DNA of 64,000 bases, from positions 1 to 64,000 of the forward strand of contig BDSI01000171.1 of the NCBI GenBank assembly GCA_003117195.1, in the 5' to 3' direction. Shown piece after piece: positions 26,478 through 37,151 of this stretch (positions within the stretch are counted from its first letter, which is position 1; the number at the start of each line of letters is the position of its first letter). Made by a program: the position numbers and the translations under genes. The stretch comes from Eudorina sp. 2006-703-Eu-15 (lineage: Eukaryota > Chlorophyta > Chlorophyceae > Chlamydomonadales > Volvocaceae). The notes beneath the pieces were generated by a model that saw nothing but the letters and a program-made list of their open reading frames with translations, ran no database searches and had not been told where the DNA came from.

Positions 26478-27227
26478 CAACAGCAAATGCAACATCAGCA
26501 AGCGCAACAACAAGCACAGCAGCAGCAGCCACAGCCGCCGCAACAGCAGCAGCACATGCAGCAGCAGATGCAGCAGCAAGCAGCAGTCGGCGCCGGCGGC
26601 TTGGGCGGCACACCCGGGATGACCTCACAGCAGCTCGCGGTGAGAGGTCCTGTGGGTTTATGGCCGCACAGGGGCTGATGCGGGGCACTGCTGCGCTGCG
26701 CGGTGGGGCCGGCCCTACCCGGGGCAGCGGGCTGCTCTTGCGTCGGGACTGTCCCCAACATCATTCGGTCAACACGAGAGGGGGCGAGCCGGCGCTGTCG
26801 GTGCACACGACCCCATCACCGGGGCCCGGAAAACAAACCGCGTCCGAGCGTCGGCCCGCGGTCATGTCAGTGAACGGCTGTGCGGGTTGAGTCCTGCTCC
26901 GCAGCCACGCGATACACCACAAGCCATGACCCTGCCGGCGGCTCAGCCGAGGCCGGGCCAAGCCGCGTTCCCTGATAATACAGTGCCGCCGAGCCCGACC
27001 CGCGGCGTGCTTGCGCCTGAGCTCTTGCCTCCCTTCCTGATTCCCTCATGCTTTAGCTTCTCCGTCCCTCCCTCCCTCCCTGCCACCCTCCTCCACTGCC
27101 CCCGCAGCTGCTGCTGCGCGACCCGGACAAGCTCCGCGCGCTGCTGGCCACCAACCCCGCCCTCGCCGCAATCATCGCCCAGAGTGCCTCCTCGATGGGA
27201 CTCAACCTGCCCTCCCTGCAGCGATGA
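11085..27227 (+). CDS. VIR: VIRILIZER-type subunit of the m6A RNA methyltransferase complex
   Basis: Scaffold of the nuclear MTA/MTB/FIP37 mRNA m6A writer (KIAA1429/VIR family). Exons: 11085-11429, 12258-12663, 12861-13037, 13752-13881, 14169-14283, 14611-14874, 15380-15463, 15856-16204, 16761-19036, 19429-19525, 20239-20360, 21003-21116, about 21717-22738, 23199-23883, 24123-24287, 24857-25224, 25544-26639, 27108-27227. Phases agree throughout, giving about 2644 residues against about 2140 in Arabidopsis. Recognition rests on the N-terminal VVTDHVILRGRYTAVDVQLY block, SRRTARELQGRAEAGVALM, SKHVDDYQRM (near residue 2345; plant VIR has SMHVDDY) and the C-terminal LLLRDPDKLRALLATNPAL, matching plant DRDKLCQLLEQHPKL. 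Extra length comes from acidic Gly-rich and RS/RD-rich sequence (about residues 625-925), Ala runs and a poly-Gln tract (26420-26580). The start could also be the in-frame ATG at 11052. Least certain are the starts of exons 6, 8 and 13 and the GC donor after exon 11. Confidence 0.9.
12086..12110 (-). repeat. Dispersed motif family C copy (VIR intron 1)
   Basis: GTGTTTAACAAGAAGCCCAC, the reverse complement of the common form GGGTGGGCTTCTTGTTAAAC. Related motifs lie in VIR, F-box and kinase introns and in intergenic DNA. Confidence 0.55.
15001..15060. repeat. 20-bp tandem repeat, three copies (VIR intron 6)
   Basis: Three exact copies of GGGTGCAGCGCGGGTCGGAG. A partial related unit lies upstream at about 14889. 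Confidence 0.9.
19639..19676 (+). repeat. Intronic dispersed motif family A, copy 1 (VIR intron 10)
   Basis: GAGATTGGTAGACATATTTA followed by TACTGCGCTGTTGCCAA. It lies about 115 bases after the donor, behind a G-rich stretch with three GGGAGATC units. Confidence 0.75.
20408..20509. repeat. Fold-back (hairpin) element in VIR intron 11
   Basis: Two inverted arms of about 45 bases. The left arm begins ATCATCGTCGGTAGGTTTGG (20408) and the right arm ends with its near-perfect complement, CCTACCGACGATGAT (20509), leaving a loop of roughly a dozen bases. It starts about 48 bases after the inferred GC donor. It resembles a small fold-back transposon or MITE; no target duplication could be assigned. 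Confidence 0.8.
20851..20903. repeat. 12-bp tandem repeat TGTACATCTCTG (VIR intron 11)
   Basis: About 4.4 copies of TGTACATCTCTG, about 100 bases upstream of the exon 12 acceptor. Confidence 0.9.
21169..21200 (+). repeat. Dispersed repeat family B, copy 1 (VIR intron 12, partial)
   Basis: Only the 3' half is present: CACGCTGTCTTCATTGACA followed by AAAAGGGGGG. Compare the fuller copies at 47167, 51743 and 59681. Confidence 0.6.
22776..22811 (+). repeat. Intronic dispersed motif family A, copy 2 (VIR intron 13)
   Basis: AGGAAATTGGTAGACATTTA then TCCTGCGCTGCTGCCA, 37 bases after the donor of VIR exon 13. Confidence 0.8.
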
Positions 27228-27372
27228 CCGCAGATGCCCACCCGGCTATACGGGAATGGGCTGCCAGGATGGGTTTTCAATCCCCACGGATGGGGAGGGC
27301 GGGGGGGTGGGATGAAGGCGGGAGCTGTCCGCGTGCCGTTTTATGGCTCGAGTGCGGCAGATGGAGGGGTAT

Positions 27373-27456
27373 GTCTGCAGTACGGCTGCCTCCAGGATTG
27401 CAGGTGGCGGTTCTGTCTGCAGTACGGCTGCCTCCAGGATTGCAGGTGGCGGTTCA
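27373..27456. repeat. 42-bp tandem duplication in the VIR 3' UTR
   Basis: Two nearly identical units beginning GTCTGCAGTACGGCTGCC, at 27373 and 27415. They lie about 150 bases after the VIR stop. Confidence 0.9.
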
Positions 27457-27498
27457 GGTTGTTCTGGCAGATGTTGGGACCGAGGCTGCGGTGTCGCG

Positions 27499-27500
<2 letters not shown>

Positions 27501-27530
<30 letters not shown>
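27501..27530. repeat. GT dinucleotide run
   Basis: About 14 GT units in the VIR 3' region. Confidence 0.9.
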
Positions 27531-27533
<3 letters not shown>

Positions 27534-27554
27534 AAAGAAAACTGAGCCGCGAAT

Positions 27555-27578
27555 GTGTGTTTAACAAGGAGCCCACCG
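27555..27578 (-). repeat. Dispersed motif family C copy (VIR 3' region)
   Basis: TGTGTTTAACAAGGAGCCCA, nearly identical to the copy at 12086-12110 and in the same orientation. Confidence 0.55.
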
Positions 27579-27600
27579 AATGTATGTGTGTGTATGTGTG

Positions 27601-27605
27601 TGTAA
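27601..27605 (+). promoter_or_regulatory. Candidate TGTAA polyadenylation signal of VIR
   Basis: TGTAA is the usual volvocine polyadenylation signal. This one lies about 375 bases after the VIR stop codon; no transcript evidence is available to confirm it. Confidence 0.45.
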
Positions 27606-29752
27606 TGGGGGGGGTTGTTGAGGCCGCGGGGTGGCGGCGTGCGTGCGTGCCGAAGGGCGGCTAGGGTTGAGGGGGCGAGGGGTGTGGTGATCTCGTGTTG
27701 GTTTCGGAGGCGCACAACGCCCCTCGCACGGTCGTGTCAGTTCAATCCCCAACGGCGGAAACCCCGAATCGGCGATCTCGACTATCGGCCACGTCGATTG
27801 AATGTCCGAGGTTTGTGACTTGGTGTCATGCGGGGCTTAACGACCAAGGCGAGGGTCGCGGACGTGCCGGATGATACGCAGACGGTTCGCTGCTGGATGG
27901 CTGCCATGGCTGTGTGCGGCTGCGGGCTGTGCCGCCTGTGCCGCGTTGCTGCCCTCCGTTTGATGCCTTCGGGCCATGTGATTCGAAGCAACCGGCAATG
28001 TTTCTGCGCCTGTCTAATTTTTTGTGACAGGAGATGTAACATCGTGCACGGCGGGAGGGTTCTGAACCTGGGTGGCGACAACCGGACAAAGTCAACTGAT
28101 TTACGGTTACCCGCTCAGGCAAGCATCATATGCTGGGGTTACAGGCATGCAGGGACCGTTGCTAGGACCCAGGCATCGGGTGAGCTGCCTCCTCATCTCT
28201 AAACGCAAGCTAGCCCTGACTATGGTCACCTTCCGGCGCACGGCAACTTCCCTCGCGGATTAAGTTGTGCACTCCGATGCTGGGCCTACTAAGATACAAA
28301 GCGCTTGCAAAGGCAACCTGCTAACGCAAACAATGCACACCACGTGTTCTCACAGATGGCGGACGAACACCACGCGGCTTTGAGGGCAACCACGACTGTC
28401 GACGTGCGACATCAACGCCTCGATCTAACATTTCATCCTTGTGCTTATACAGGCAGATCTACAGAAAGAGATTCAAAGTCTTGCGATGAGCCATTGGGCG
28501 GCCGCCAGGTCGTGGTTGAGATGCGCTTTGTAAATGCTGTGCTGGGGAGCAACCGCTGCGCTCAAGAGATGGTCATTAGATACAAGCACGTGCACGTCCT
28601 TGATATCCCATATGTATTCACTGTTTTCATGATAGCGCATGCACGCGCATCGAAATATGTCAGCGTGTTTTTCGTTTTCACGCCCGCCAAAGTGGCGGGA
28701 CCTTTCGTAAGCCTGCCCTGTTGCATTTGGATAAAGAAACAAAACGACCAGCATTGAATTTGAGGAATGCGGTTACCCGTAGCGTTAATCTACATGGGTA
28801 TATTCATTCCAACACGTTCCAACCTAGTTGTGCGCGTTCTTGCGGAATGCGTGTTATGTTATCAACAGCTGGCTGGTCACAACACATCAGAATCTAACAG
28901 TAAATTTCTCATCAAAATTGACAGTGTCTATGTCGTCCTTCAAGATTTGCCGTCTGGCACGCCCACCAGGCCCAGATCTAGGCCGAATTATTGCCGGGCG
29001 CGTCGAACGTGATTGTAAACATGCATGCATACAGCTAGTATAGAAGCATTTATATAGTATCACAATTATATCACGTTAGGAGTTTGCGCATATTCCATTT
29101 GGACAACTGAATTACAGCGCATTTCCGACAACTGCCGTTGGCATACATTCACTGAGACAGTAATCATCGCATACACTATAGGTAACATGCGATATATTCG
29201 TGCGTCGCTAAGTTTTCTCATTGGTTTACAGCTGGTTTGAGAGCAAGTAAGGCGAACGCTCGCCACCGTACATTGCCGCATCGTCCAGAGAATGCGACAG
29301 TTGACGAAATTGCAGTTACCAGGCTTGCACAAATATAATCACAAGCAATTTCCAGCTTGTCGTTCAGCATAGGGACAGGAATGCGCAGGCGTAATGTTAC
29401 GCAACGCTACGACCCGCCGTACAAAATAACATCATCATCTCCCTTGCTGGGCTGCTTGCGCATACAAATGATCTAATGAGAATGTTCAAAATGTGTGAGG
29501 TCTCCTTCTATTCTGAGCTTGCATTTTGTGATTCTTCCTGAAAGTCGCGGGCTGAACGGATCAGGTCGTTGGCATAAATAAATAAGTAAATAAGCATTTT
29601 CGTCACGATATCAGTTTGAAGATCTTGCGGAAAAGGGTTTCTCAAACACAGAACGATAGATATGCAGTATCGCTGCAGCGATCCCTTTGCTCCAAGAATG
29701 TTGGCTACTTGGGGATGGGAAGACAGTAAGATATAAATAAAATTTGACGAAT

Positions 29753-29986
29753 TTAATGCCAGTTCGATATGGAATGTTTACTCTTGTGAGCGATGGCGTC
29801 CACCAGTTCCATCAGTTGCGCCACACCGAAAGTCTGTTTCACACTCTTTCCATTGACTTCTTGCACATACAACTTCTTGCGCTGGAGAGATATGCCTTGT
29901 AATTCGTCTCTTGACAATATTGTTGATGACACAAGTGCACCAGCGTAACGATTCACTGCAAGGAGTGCTTTCAAGTCTAAAAACAC
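29753..29986 (-). CDS. Orphan ORF in AT-rich DNA, unknown function
   Basis: Seventy-seven codons, not recognised. The frame reads MFLDLKALLAVNRYAGALVS and continues with a charged, probably helical stretch including LQRKKLYVQEVNGKSVKQ. It looks protein-like but uses AT-ending codons, unlike the other genes of the window. A TTTTTAG acceptor-like site overlaps its start, so it may be a final exon, a relic, or acquired DNA. Confidence 0.18.
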   Translation of the reverse strand: MFLDLKALLAVNRYAGALVSSTILSRDELQGISLQRKKLYVQEVNGKSVKQTFGVAQLMELVDAIAHKSKHSISNWH

Positions 29987-31676
29987 ACATTTCAGGCTGC
30001 CTTCATCATAACCAACTACAGCACATTAATCGTCAAATCATTACAAGCGCACGTGCGCTACTGAACTTGATACGCTCGCTCGGTTCTCTGCAATGGTACC
30101 AGAAGGCTTGTCCATCGGCGTCTTGCGCCGAAATACATTGACGTCTACAGGGGGGAGCTTACATGGGGACTTCTGCTGAAATTTGGCAACAGTGGTGGCG
30201 TGCTTACCTGCGTGCCTGCGTGCGTGCCGTCGTACGCGAGTATGACGCGGGCCCTCACGGGCTGACGAAGGCGACGTCGGTTCAGGCAACAGCATATAAC
30301 ATATGACAGTCTTCATGCCCAAACGGTTGCCTCGTGGAAAAGCTGGACCATTGTACGGAACCTATAAGCACCATACGATGCACCCGTTTCAAGGATCTTC
30401 GTCCTGACCCAGCGGCTTGCGGGCCGTCTTTGACAGACTGCAGCATTAAATTGCCAAAAGACCGGGATGGGCGGTGCGGCCGAGTCCGGAGTTGGCAGGA
30501 CAGGACCACGGCAGCGCGGCACAAGCATACACACGTACGTATCGGGGCGGCTGCGCAGCGTCGCCTTACATGGGTATCCTCGCAGTGGCCCCCGAGCTCC
30601 AGCGGCGCTGCTTCCATCTCCCGAAGGATCACGGGCAGGACGCCAAGCTCCACGAGCCCACCACCCGCTGATGGACGAGGGACCAACTTGACTGACTGGC
30701 ACAGCGGAAGGGATCACCGCCGCCCACCGGGATGCACTACGGTAGCCCCGGCGGGGCCCCGCCTACAGCTCAACGAGACAGCCCCGCAAGGCCCCGCACC
30801 CCAACGCTGCCGGACCGGGACCACAGGGGCGCGAACACGCTCGGACCACGTACACCCTCAGCGGGGGCCGCCACCGGGTGTTTGAGGAGCTGAGGATGGG
30901 CGTGTAGCTCGACCCGGGGAAACCTGATCTGGAACAACGGTGAAAGCGATGCAACGTACTCTGGGTGCGAAACCGCGCGGTGGAGGGCAGCCGCGAGTTG
31001 CGAACCGCCACAGGAACCACACCCTGCGGACCTTGCCGGATGCCGGACCCCCTTGCAGGTAGGGTCTGACAGTGAAGACTAAACGAATTTCACGACAAAG
31101 GGAGCCCCCGGCAGAATGTGTAACTGAGCCGCGAGAAGCGTGGGCCAGCGGCAGAATGTGTGTGACCGTGGCTCGGTAGGGAGTCGGCCGACGGCTCGGT
31201 AAAGGGGGCGAGGCCTGAAGGCGGAGCCGGCCCCGTATTGAGCGGGAGGCTCGACGGAAGCTGCCGGCGCAGTCCTACTAAAGAAACTAATTCGAGCCGT
31301 ACATACGCCAGGCAGCAGGGGTCGGTTTGACCATCTGAGCCACCCAACCCTCGCCCTTGGACGCGACACCGGATGACAACAGGGCGCCCGGAGAACCGCA
31401 CCTCCCACGTAAGAGGCTGCCGCAAGCGGTGTGCGATTGGGCATTGGTACGGGACGGCGGTGCCGGCCGCTTCGTGCTCAAAGAGTGCGGCGGGGTCGCA
31501 GCCTCCTAATTGACTTGGGACGAAGCCTGCAGGCGCAGGGGGGCAAAGCTGGACGGCGCGAGCGCGACAGGAACCCGACGGGCCAGCACCGCGCCTATTC
31601 CGTTCGAGAACCCGGAGGAGAGGCGTCGAGGCGTCTCGAGGTTTGCAAAGCCCGGGTCAGGAATTTGTTAGCCCGG

Positions 31677-31875
31677 TCTGGCGCGGTTTCCAGGTGATGC
31701 AATCCTGGCGCGCTGGTAACCTGGTGTGTTGGCCGGTATGGCTGCATGACCCCCCGCGGATGATGGGGGATGGGTGCGCAGTCCTTGGTAGGGGTTGATG
31801 AGATGAGGCGCCTACGAGCTATCTGGGCCCGTTGGAACACCCGGTCGGGGTACGGGTCCACTTGTAACGGTTACA
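31677..31875 (+). repeat. Dispersed repeat family D, copy 2 (long)
   Basis: Alignable by eye over about 200 bases with 36405-36591. Shared blocks are GTGTGTTGGCC, GGTGCGCA.TCC, GATGAGGCGCCTACGA, TGGGCCCGTTGG and CTTGTAACGGTT. In one frame the 3' block reads DEMRRLRAIWARWNTRSGYG, and the partner copy conserves DDMRRLR and FWARW. This hints at the C-terminus of an element protein, such as a non-LTR retrotransposon. Confidence 0.8.
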
Positions 31876-32755
31876 TCCAGCCCGGTGCAATGAGTGGAGG
31901 CGAAGTCGTGAGCATGTCCATCAGGTGTGTGCGACTCATGCGCAAGCGACCATTTAGTACCCTGCAGTGTTTAGTGGTGGCTTCGGCTATCACCGATGAC
32001 TCGCGGGGTCCGCTATAACATCCTTAATACCCCTGACAAGCTGAGGGCCAAGTGGACGGCGGCTACACGTGTGTATGCCGGGGGACGCGGTGTGAGCTGG
32101 GCTGCATTTGATTGAGCATGGGACCGGTTTACCTGGCGCTGAAGGGCGCCTTACCATGCTCACTTTCGCCTGAGTACGGCGGGAACAGTTGAACTCCAGT
32201 TAAACTCCATCTCTTGTCAATCGAAGCAATAGCAGCATTTATTAAAAAACATTTCTGGCTAGAGACCGGAAGGAAGCCCAATCAACGGTCCCGGTCCGTA
32301 ACACCCCTGCAAGCCGAAGCCTGCCAGGGCCTGCCGTATCTTTCGACATGCAGATTAAAGCCTCCATCATCATCAACAAGCCATGCATGGTACCATTTTG
32401 TCTACATTGGCCTCTCCTTGGAGTCTTCAGTAGTACGGTACTGTAATTTGTTCACGTTCACGTTCGCACTTCAGCGTCCGACGCCTACCGCAACAGGTGC
32501 GCTGATGAACGAATTTGCGAGGCGTCAAGTGATTGGACAATGCAGGTTGACGCGGGACTTGCGCTCGCCTGATATATGTAATGAGGTCATTTTACGTGAA
32601 GTTTGTTTCACAAGTTCCTTGAATAGCAGCCACTGTCTCTTTTACGCCTATAAGCTCAAGTATTTTAGGACAGGTCGTCTTATTATTCGGTGTTCGCAAA
32701 TTGTTTCGCACTGCTGATCTAACCCTGCAGACAGCGTGGACTTCTGCTTCTGATT

Positions 32756-34696
32756 ATGAGTTCAAAAATCTCGTTTCTTGGAGTCGTGTTGCTGGTGGCA
32801 GCGGGGGTTTACATCGTCCAGGCTTATCACACCTGTGCAACCGGAGGACCCTGCGTGCGAGACCCGCAAATCCTTTCATTTCCAGATTCCATTAAAGAAG
32901 ACTTCCAGGTGCGCATCGCGCAAACTTGCTCTCGGGGTTCCGTTCGACACTTCGCTTCATTCACCCCGTGACATGTCGCCTGCCGATGCGCTGCAAGCTT
33001 CCTCAAAGCACTTCCACCTGGCCTTATCTCCAGCCTCCAACATCAATTGTGCGCTTGGTTGGCAGTCACACTATCCCAGCTGTCGGCTTTTGTTTCGGTT
33101 GAAGGCGCCGTAAGGCGCTCGCCGTCCACAAGCGGACCAGAACATGTGCACCGGCAGCATCCTAGGAGATCAATATTCGTGATCAGAGGGCGTCAAATTT
33201 AGCGCAGTGGCGTCAGCTTTGGGGTATGGGCGGGCCTTTCCTAGTTTGTCCATCCGTTTGGTGATTAGCATTTTACGGAATTTTCCTCCTAACTTTCAAT
33301 CCAATTGAGTACCTTTCAGTACATGTACATGCTCATCAAGCCATGATTGACGGAGTAAGGGTCACTTTTGGGCGCTCAACCTTGCAGAATCGTCCAAATG
33401 TCCCATGCCCATCTATCTTCCCAACCCTTGCAGTTCGAAATTCGTAACTTGTACACAAATCGCCAGCGCGGCGCCCGCCTCAATATTTTTGTCAAGTTTC
33501 GGTACTACACCCCAGCCATCCAGAGCTCGTACACAACGGAGTCAGGTCAGTCAGCTTTGGATCCACGGCTGGATATTGCATTAAAAGGTCCGACTTGCAA
33601 CGGCCACCTACCATGATAAGGAAAAGTCGGCAACGCATTCTCACACCTAAATCAAGGATGGCGCACTAGGGCCGTCCCTCGCTTTTGTGACGCGGTCCCC
33701 ATGCCGCAAAGGGGGGTCGTGGTCCTCACGATTCAGGCAGCTCGCTCGCCGTCCTCCATCGGGGCCGCCACGTCACCCCCTAGGGGGATCCCCAATCCGG
33801 CACTTGCTGAGCCCCGCGCAGACCTGTATCAACGGCTCTGGCGAACCCCAAGTCGCGTCAAACATCCGTGCCAACCCATGCTAACCCACCCACCCGTCCA
33901 CCGGGGCACCTTACCCCGCGGCCCAACGGCCCGACCCCAGGCACATTTGACTACCAGGACATGAAGCAGGTGATCCTCCAGTATGTGCCCGCTGGCGCCA
34001 TGGGTATCGCCCAAAACACGTTCTGGGAAATCCTTAACCGTGAAATCGTCAAGGCGGTGTGGGCTCAGTTCCCCATCCGCGGACTCTCAATCCGAATGGA
34101 GGTCCAGGTGAGAATTTGGTACGGCACTGGGCGTGGTAGTGTACGGCATGGATTTTCTGGTGCGGACGACAGGGGAACGACACGGCTCGCTGTGCGAGCC
34201 GTCAGACGGGTCCGGACATGAATGAATGAACGTTACAGCGGACCCCGAAAAGGGATCAACGGCCGTGTCCGTACGGCCAAGAGGGGCACGCAAGCAGGCC
34301 GTGCCATCGCCATTCAGGCCACGGTACCCCTTTCATCAACCCGCCTCCCCGCCCGCGTCCCCGACCTCTGCCCACCTGCCTGTGACGTCGGCGCCCGCCG
34401 CTGACTGACTGCCGTACATCCGTACGCGCACCGACACCGCTGCCGCGCAGGGAATGTCGTCGGGGGGCATCGCCGGCCACCGCGCCTCCACCGTCACCGT
34501 CGGGGACATCGAGCCGTGGGTCTCCATCGTCAACAGCTTCCCCGGCTGCGACGGCATGAGCACCGACAACGGCAACAAGGCCTGCCGCATCAATCCCTCC
34601 TGGGAGAAGGACCCCGCCCCCCCTGCCTTGTTCGCTGTGGCCGCCAACAAGACGGGAACGCACGACAAGCCCCGTAACTGCGACACGTGCGCGTGA
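32756..34696 (+). CDS. Small secreted protein with possible tunnelling-fold domain
   Basis: Four exons, 32756-32908, 33434-33545, 33941-34107 and 34451-34696, join in phase to give 225 residues. The N-terminus (MSSKISFLGVVLLVAAGVYI, then VQA) is a clear signal peptide, so the protein should enter the secretory pathway. I do not recognise the family. Residues about 52-145 run FEIRNLYTNRQRG, RLNIFVKFRYYTP, TFDYQDMKQVILQYV, EILNREIVKAVWAQFP, LSIRMEV and a later STVTVGD. That beta-beta-helix-helix-beta-beta order, with the DY...V / FP...V.V pattern, recalls tunnelling-fold enzymes such as dihydroneopterin aldolase (FolB). The catalytic Glu/Lys of FolB were not identified, so any enzyme role is inference. 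The last 80 residues are Cys-bearing (GCDG, ACR, CDTCA) with one sequon (NKT). The gene structure is well supported; the fold is a hypothesis. Confidence 0.75.
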
Positions 34697-34746
34697 GGCG
34701 CCTGCCGATGGTAAGCGGCTGAGGGTTTCCCCAGGATGACAGCCTC

Positions 34747-34832
34747 TGTGGGAGATCTGTGGGAGATCTGCCAGGGAGATCTGCCAGGGAGATCTGCCAG
34801 GGAGATCTGCCAGGGAGATCTGCCAGGGAGGT
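34747..34832. repeat. 13-bp tandem array GGGAGATCTGCCA
   Basis: Two shorter GGGAGATCTGT units followed by about five GGGAGATCTGCCA units and a degenerate end. It starts 50 bases after the stop codon, so it lies in the probable 3' UTR. A similar GGGAGATC(C/T)GA trio occurs in VIR intron 10 at about 19568. Confidence 0.9.
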
Positions 34833-36140
34833 CTGTGCGCGATGCCCGCGACGCTTGCCGGTCTGGACATGCATGACGCCTGGAGTGGAGGCGGTCCGAC
34901 AGGGGGACCGACCCCCTCGGAAGGCAGTGCCAGCCGCGCAGCACTCGTGGCGACCCACATCCCACACCCCGGCTGTGCCTACTTTGCCGCTCGCCTGCGG
35001 CAAGCAAGTGTGACTGCGCTTCGGCAGCGCGGTATGCGCTCGGTGGTGCGGGGCGGGTGAATCCGGGCGGGCTGCCGGCGGTGACCGTTGCCACACGCGA
35101 GATTGAAGACCGTCTGTGTTAAAATAAACCGTCTGAAGACCGTCTGTGTGTGTGTGCTGTCGCGACACCATACATCTGATCGGTTGCCCAAACCTGGTGC
35201 TGTTTTGACTTTTGGGCACCGGAGCACAATACCGATGATCCGATTGTGGCCGCTATGATCCCGGTAATTTTGGATTACATTGTGTGGGAGGACGCTCCGG
35301 GCGCCGGCGTGCCTATTCCGGTGACCCACAAGCGGGGTGTCGTGTGCGCTGCTGCACCGATGGCTCACTAGGGTCCATTGCGATGATCAGGGGTTTTATT
35401 TTACGAGTACTGGACATTTTTTGTGCTCTTCGTAGCACCGAGGGTATTCCTGATGACCCTAGGCAGCACCCTAGTGCCTAACCTTGACCCTGGCCATACT
35501 TGGCTGGTGGACATTCTCGCACCGGATTCAGGTTTGTTTGGTTGGTAAAATTTCTTGTACCGTCCCCATCCATGCCAGAATTGGGCAGGCGTCCAGTGTC
35601 CCTCAATGGAGGTGCCGTGCAGCATGTCGTCGTGTTGGAATTGCGTATTTCGTGCTTGCCTATGTTGATGCGCGTGACCTGTGTCCACACGAGTACGTCT
35701 GCATAGTTTGAGTGTTGCCTCACACTCAAACGAACAGCGTCATACCATGCACGGGCCTTGCGTTCACAACAGATGCCCTACAGAAGGCCATACATGGCAC
35801 CTGGTGGGCGCAGGAGGCCCACCATCCTGGCCGACGGTAGCGGGCCAAAGCCAGCACCGGTCGATGATGGCCGCATGGACGCCTCATCCGCAACTGGCAG
35901 GGACCACGGGACCGTCTGGGGTAGTGTCCGCATGAGGGTCACTGCAGTATGCTCGCTGAGCGGGGCAATGGGCGACATCAGGTGGTTTGGTTTGGGTTAT
36001 GAGGTGGTCCGCGCGGGGTTGTGGTCGGGCGGGTCGGGCAAGGCGGGTCATTCGGACCGGAACACCGGATGGGCGGTGGCAGGTCCCCACGGCGCTGCAA
36101 GCGAGTGGGCCCTGCTACGACCTTTTTTTATCATAATAAT

Positions 36141-36183
36141 CAACCGTTACAAGGTGGACCTGTACCCCGACCGGGTGTCCACG
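36141..36183 (-). repeat. Dispersed repeat family D, copy 3 (inverted, partial)
   Basis: On the minus strand it reads GTGGACACCCGGTCGGGGTA, then CAGGTCCACCTTGTAACGGTT, the 3' core of the family. Confidence 0.75.
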
Positions 36184-36404
36184 GACTTTGTGAAGCGGTA
36201 GGTCTGGTCTCGGGTGTTCGCGTGCACACACGGACGCACCCACGGTCGCGTTACTTGGCTAAATACACGGACGCCCGGTAATGTGCGGTGATGTGCATGT
36301 TTGGGCCCCCAGGGCCGGGCGCGGTTTCCCACAACCATTGAGCTGTGTCGTGCGTCGCAGGGCCCTTTCGTAACGTTTAGTGCCATTTGCGTCAGGTTGC
36401 GTCG

Positions 36405-36591
36405 CGCCTGGTGCGATTTTTAGGAGAGGCAAACCTGGCACACTAGTCATCTTGTGTGTTGGCCAAGTAATGGTGGATAGGTGCGCATTCCGTCGTCGTA
36501 TTGATGACATGAGGCGCCTACGAAGCTATCTTGGATTCTGGGCCCGTTGGATTGCCCGGTCGTGACCAAGGGTCCACCTTGTAACGGTTGC
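36405..36591 (+). repeat. Dispersed repeat family D, copy 4 (long)
   Basis: Partner of the copy at 31677-31875, of similar length with scattered substitutions. It ends GGGTCCACCTTGTAACGGTT. Confidence 0.8.
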
Positions 36592-37151
36592 GTTCACCAG
36601 GTGACCTGCCACGTTATACCTGCCGCATTATTCGATCATGCAAGTTAATTTGCTCGACTCTCTGACAGTAGGCGCAGTAGGCGGGCAGTCGGGAAGATCA
36701 ACAACGGTCAACGGTCAAGCCAATGGCCATGTTGCATTTCACCATTCCAGAGCTCTGGCGCTTTGTGAGTTGTCATCGGTTGCACAAAAATGTTCTTATT
36801 TCGGTTGCTTGCTTGGTGTGCCTTTTAGCAGTCTGTACGCAATAACGCAATACTAGACCTCTGACGCAATACGACGGTTGATTATGTATGCCAATTTCAT
36901 AGTTGCGCTTACGTGTTGAAGTCCCCTCTTGCATTACAGTTGAATTTGTCATCTGTTGTGTTTGCGCAACACCATTTATTAGGGTTCAGCCTTACGACAC
37001 AGCCCTGGCCTTTTACCTAAGAAGTACTTCCAAATTTCCATATCGGAAATCGAATTAGATTGTCCCTTGGTTCCTGTATGCAATCCGACGTCCACGTCTT
37101 CAGAGGTCGGAATGCCAATACGCTGCGCCTGACGGTATTCAACCCGGACCA

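Larger units (their letters stand above)
27228..32755. other. VIR 3' region and intergenic DNA
   Basis: Begins with the VIR 3' UTR (tandem duplication, GT run, TGTAA signal). From about 28 to 30.3 kb the DNA becomes clearly AT-richer, and I see no domain-bearing frame except a short orphan ORF (29986-29753 minus). At 30.5-31.9 kb GC rises again around a repeat of family D. A short local duplication of GGCAGAATGTGT occurs at 31111 and 31151. Nothing else could be supported. Confidence 0.6.
34697..37151. other. Intergenic region between the secreted-protein gene and the F-box gene
   Basis: Holds a 13-bp tandem array just after the stop at 34696, then a short duplicated GAAGACCGTCTGTGT (35105 and 35133) around TTAAAATAAACCG. 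Two family D copies lie at 36141-36183 (inverted) and 36405-36591. No gene was found; the last few hundred bases should contain the F-box promoter and 5' UTR. Confidence 0.6.

Noticed and set aside
27665..27765. tRNA-like T-loop GTTCAATCC near 27740
   Set aside because: No complementary acceptor stem, anticodon arm or D-arm could be assembled around it.
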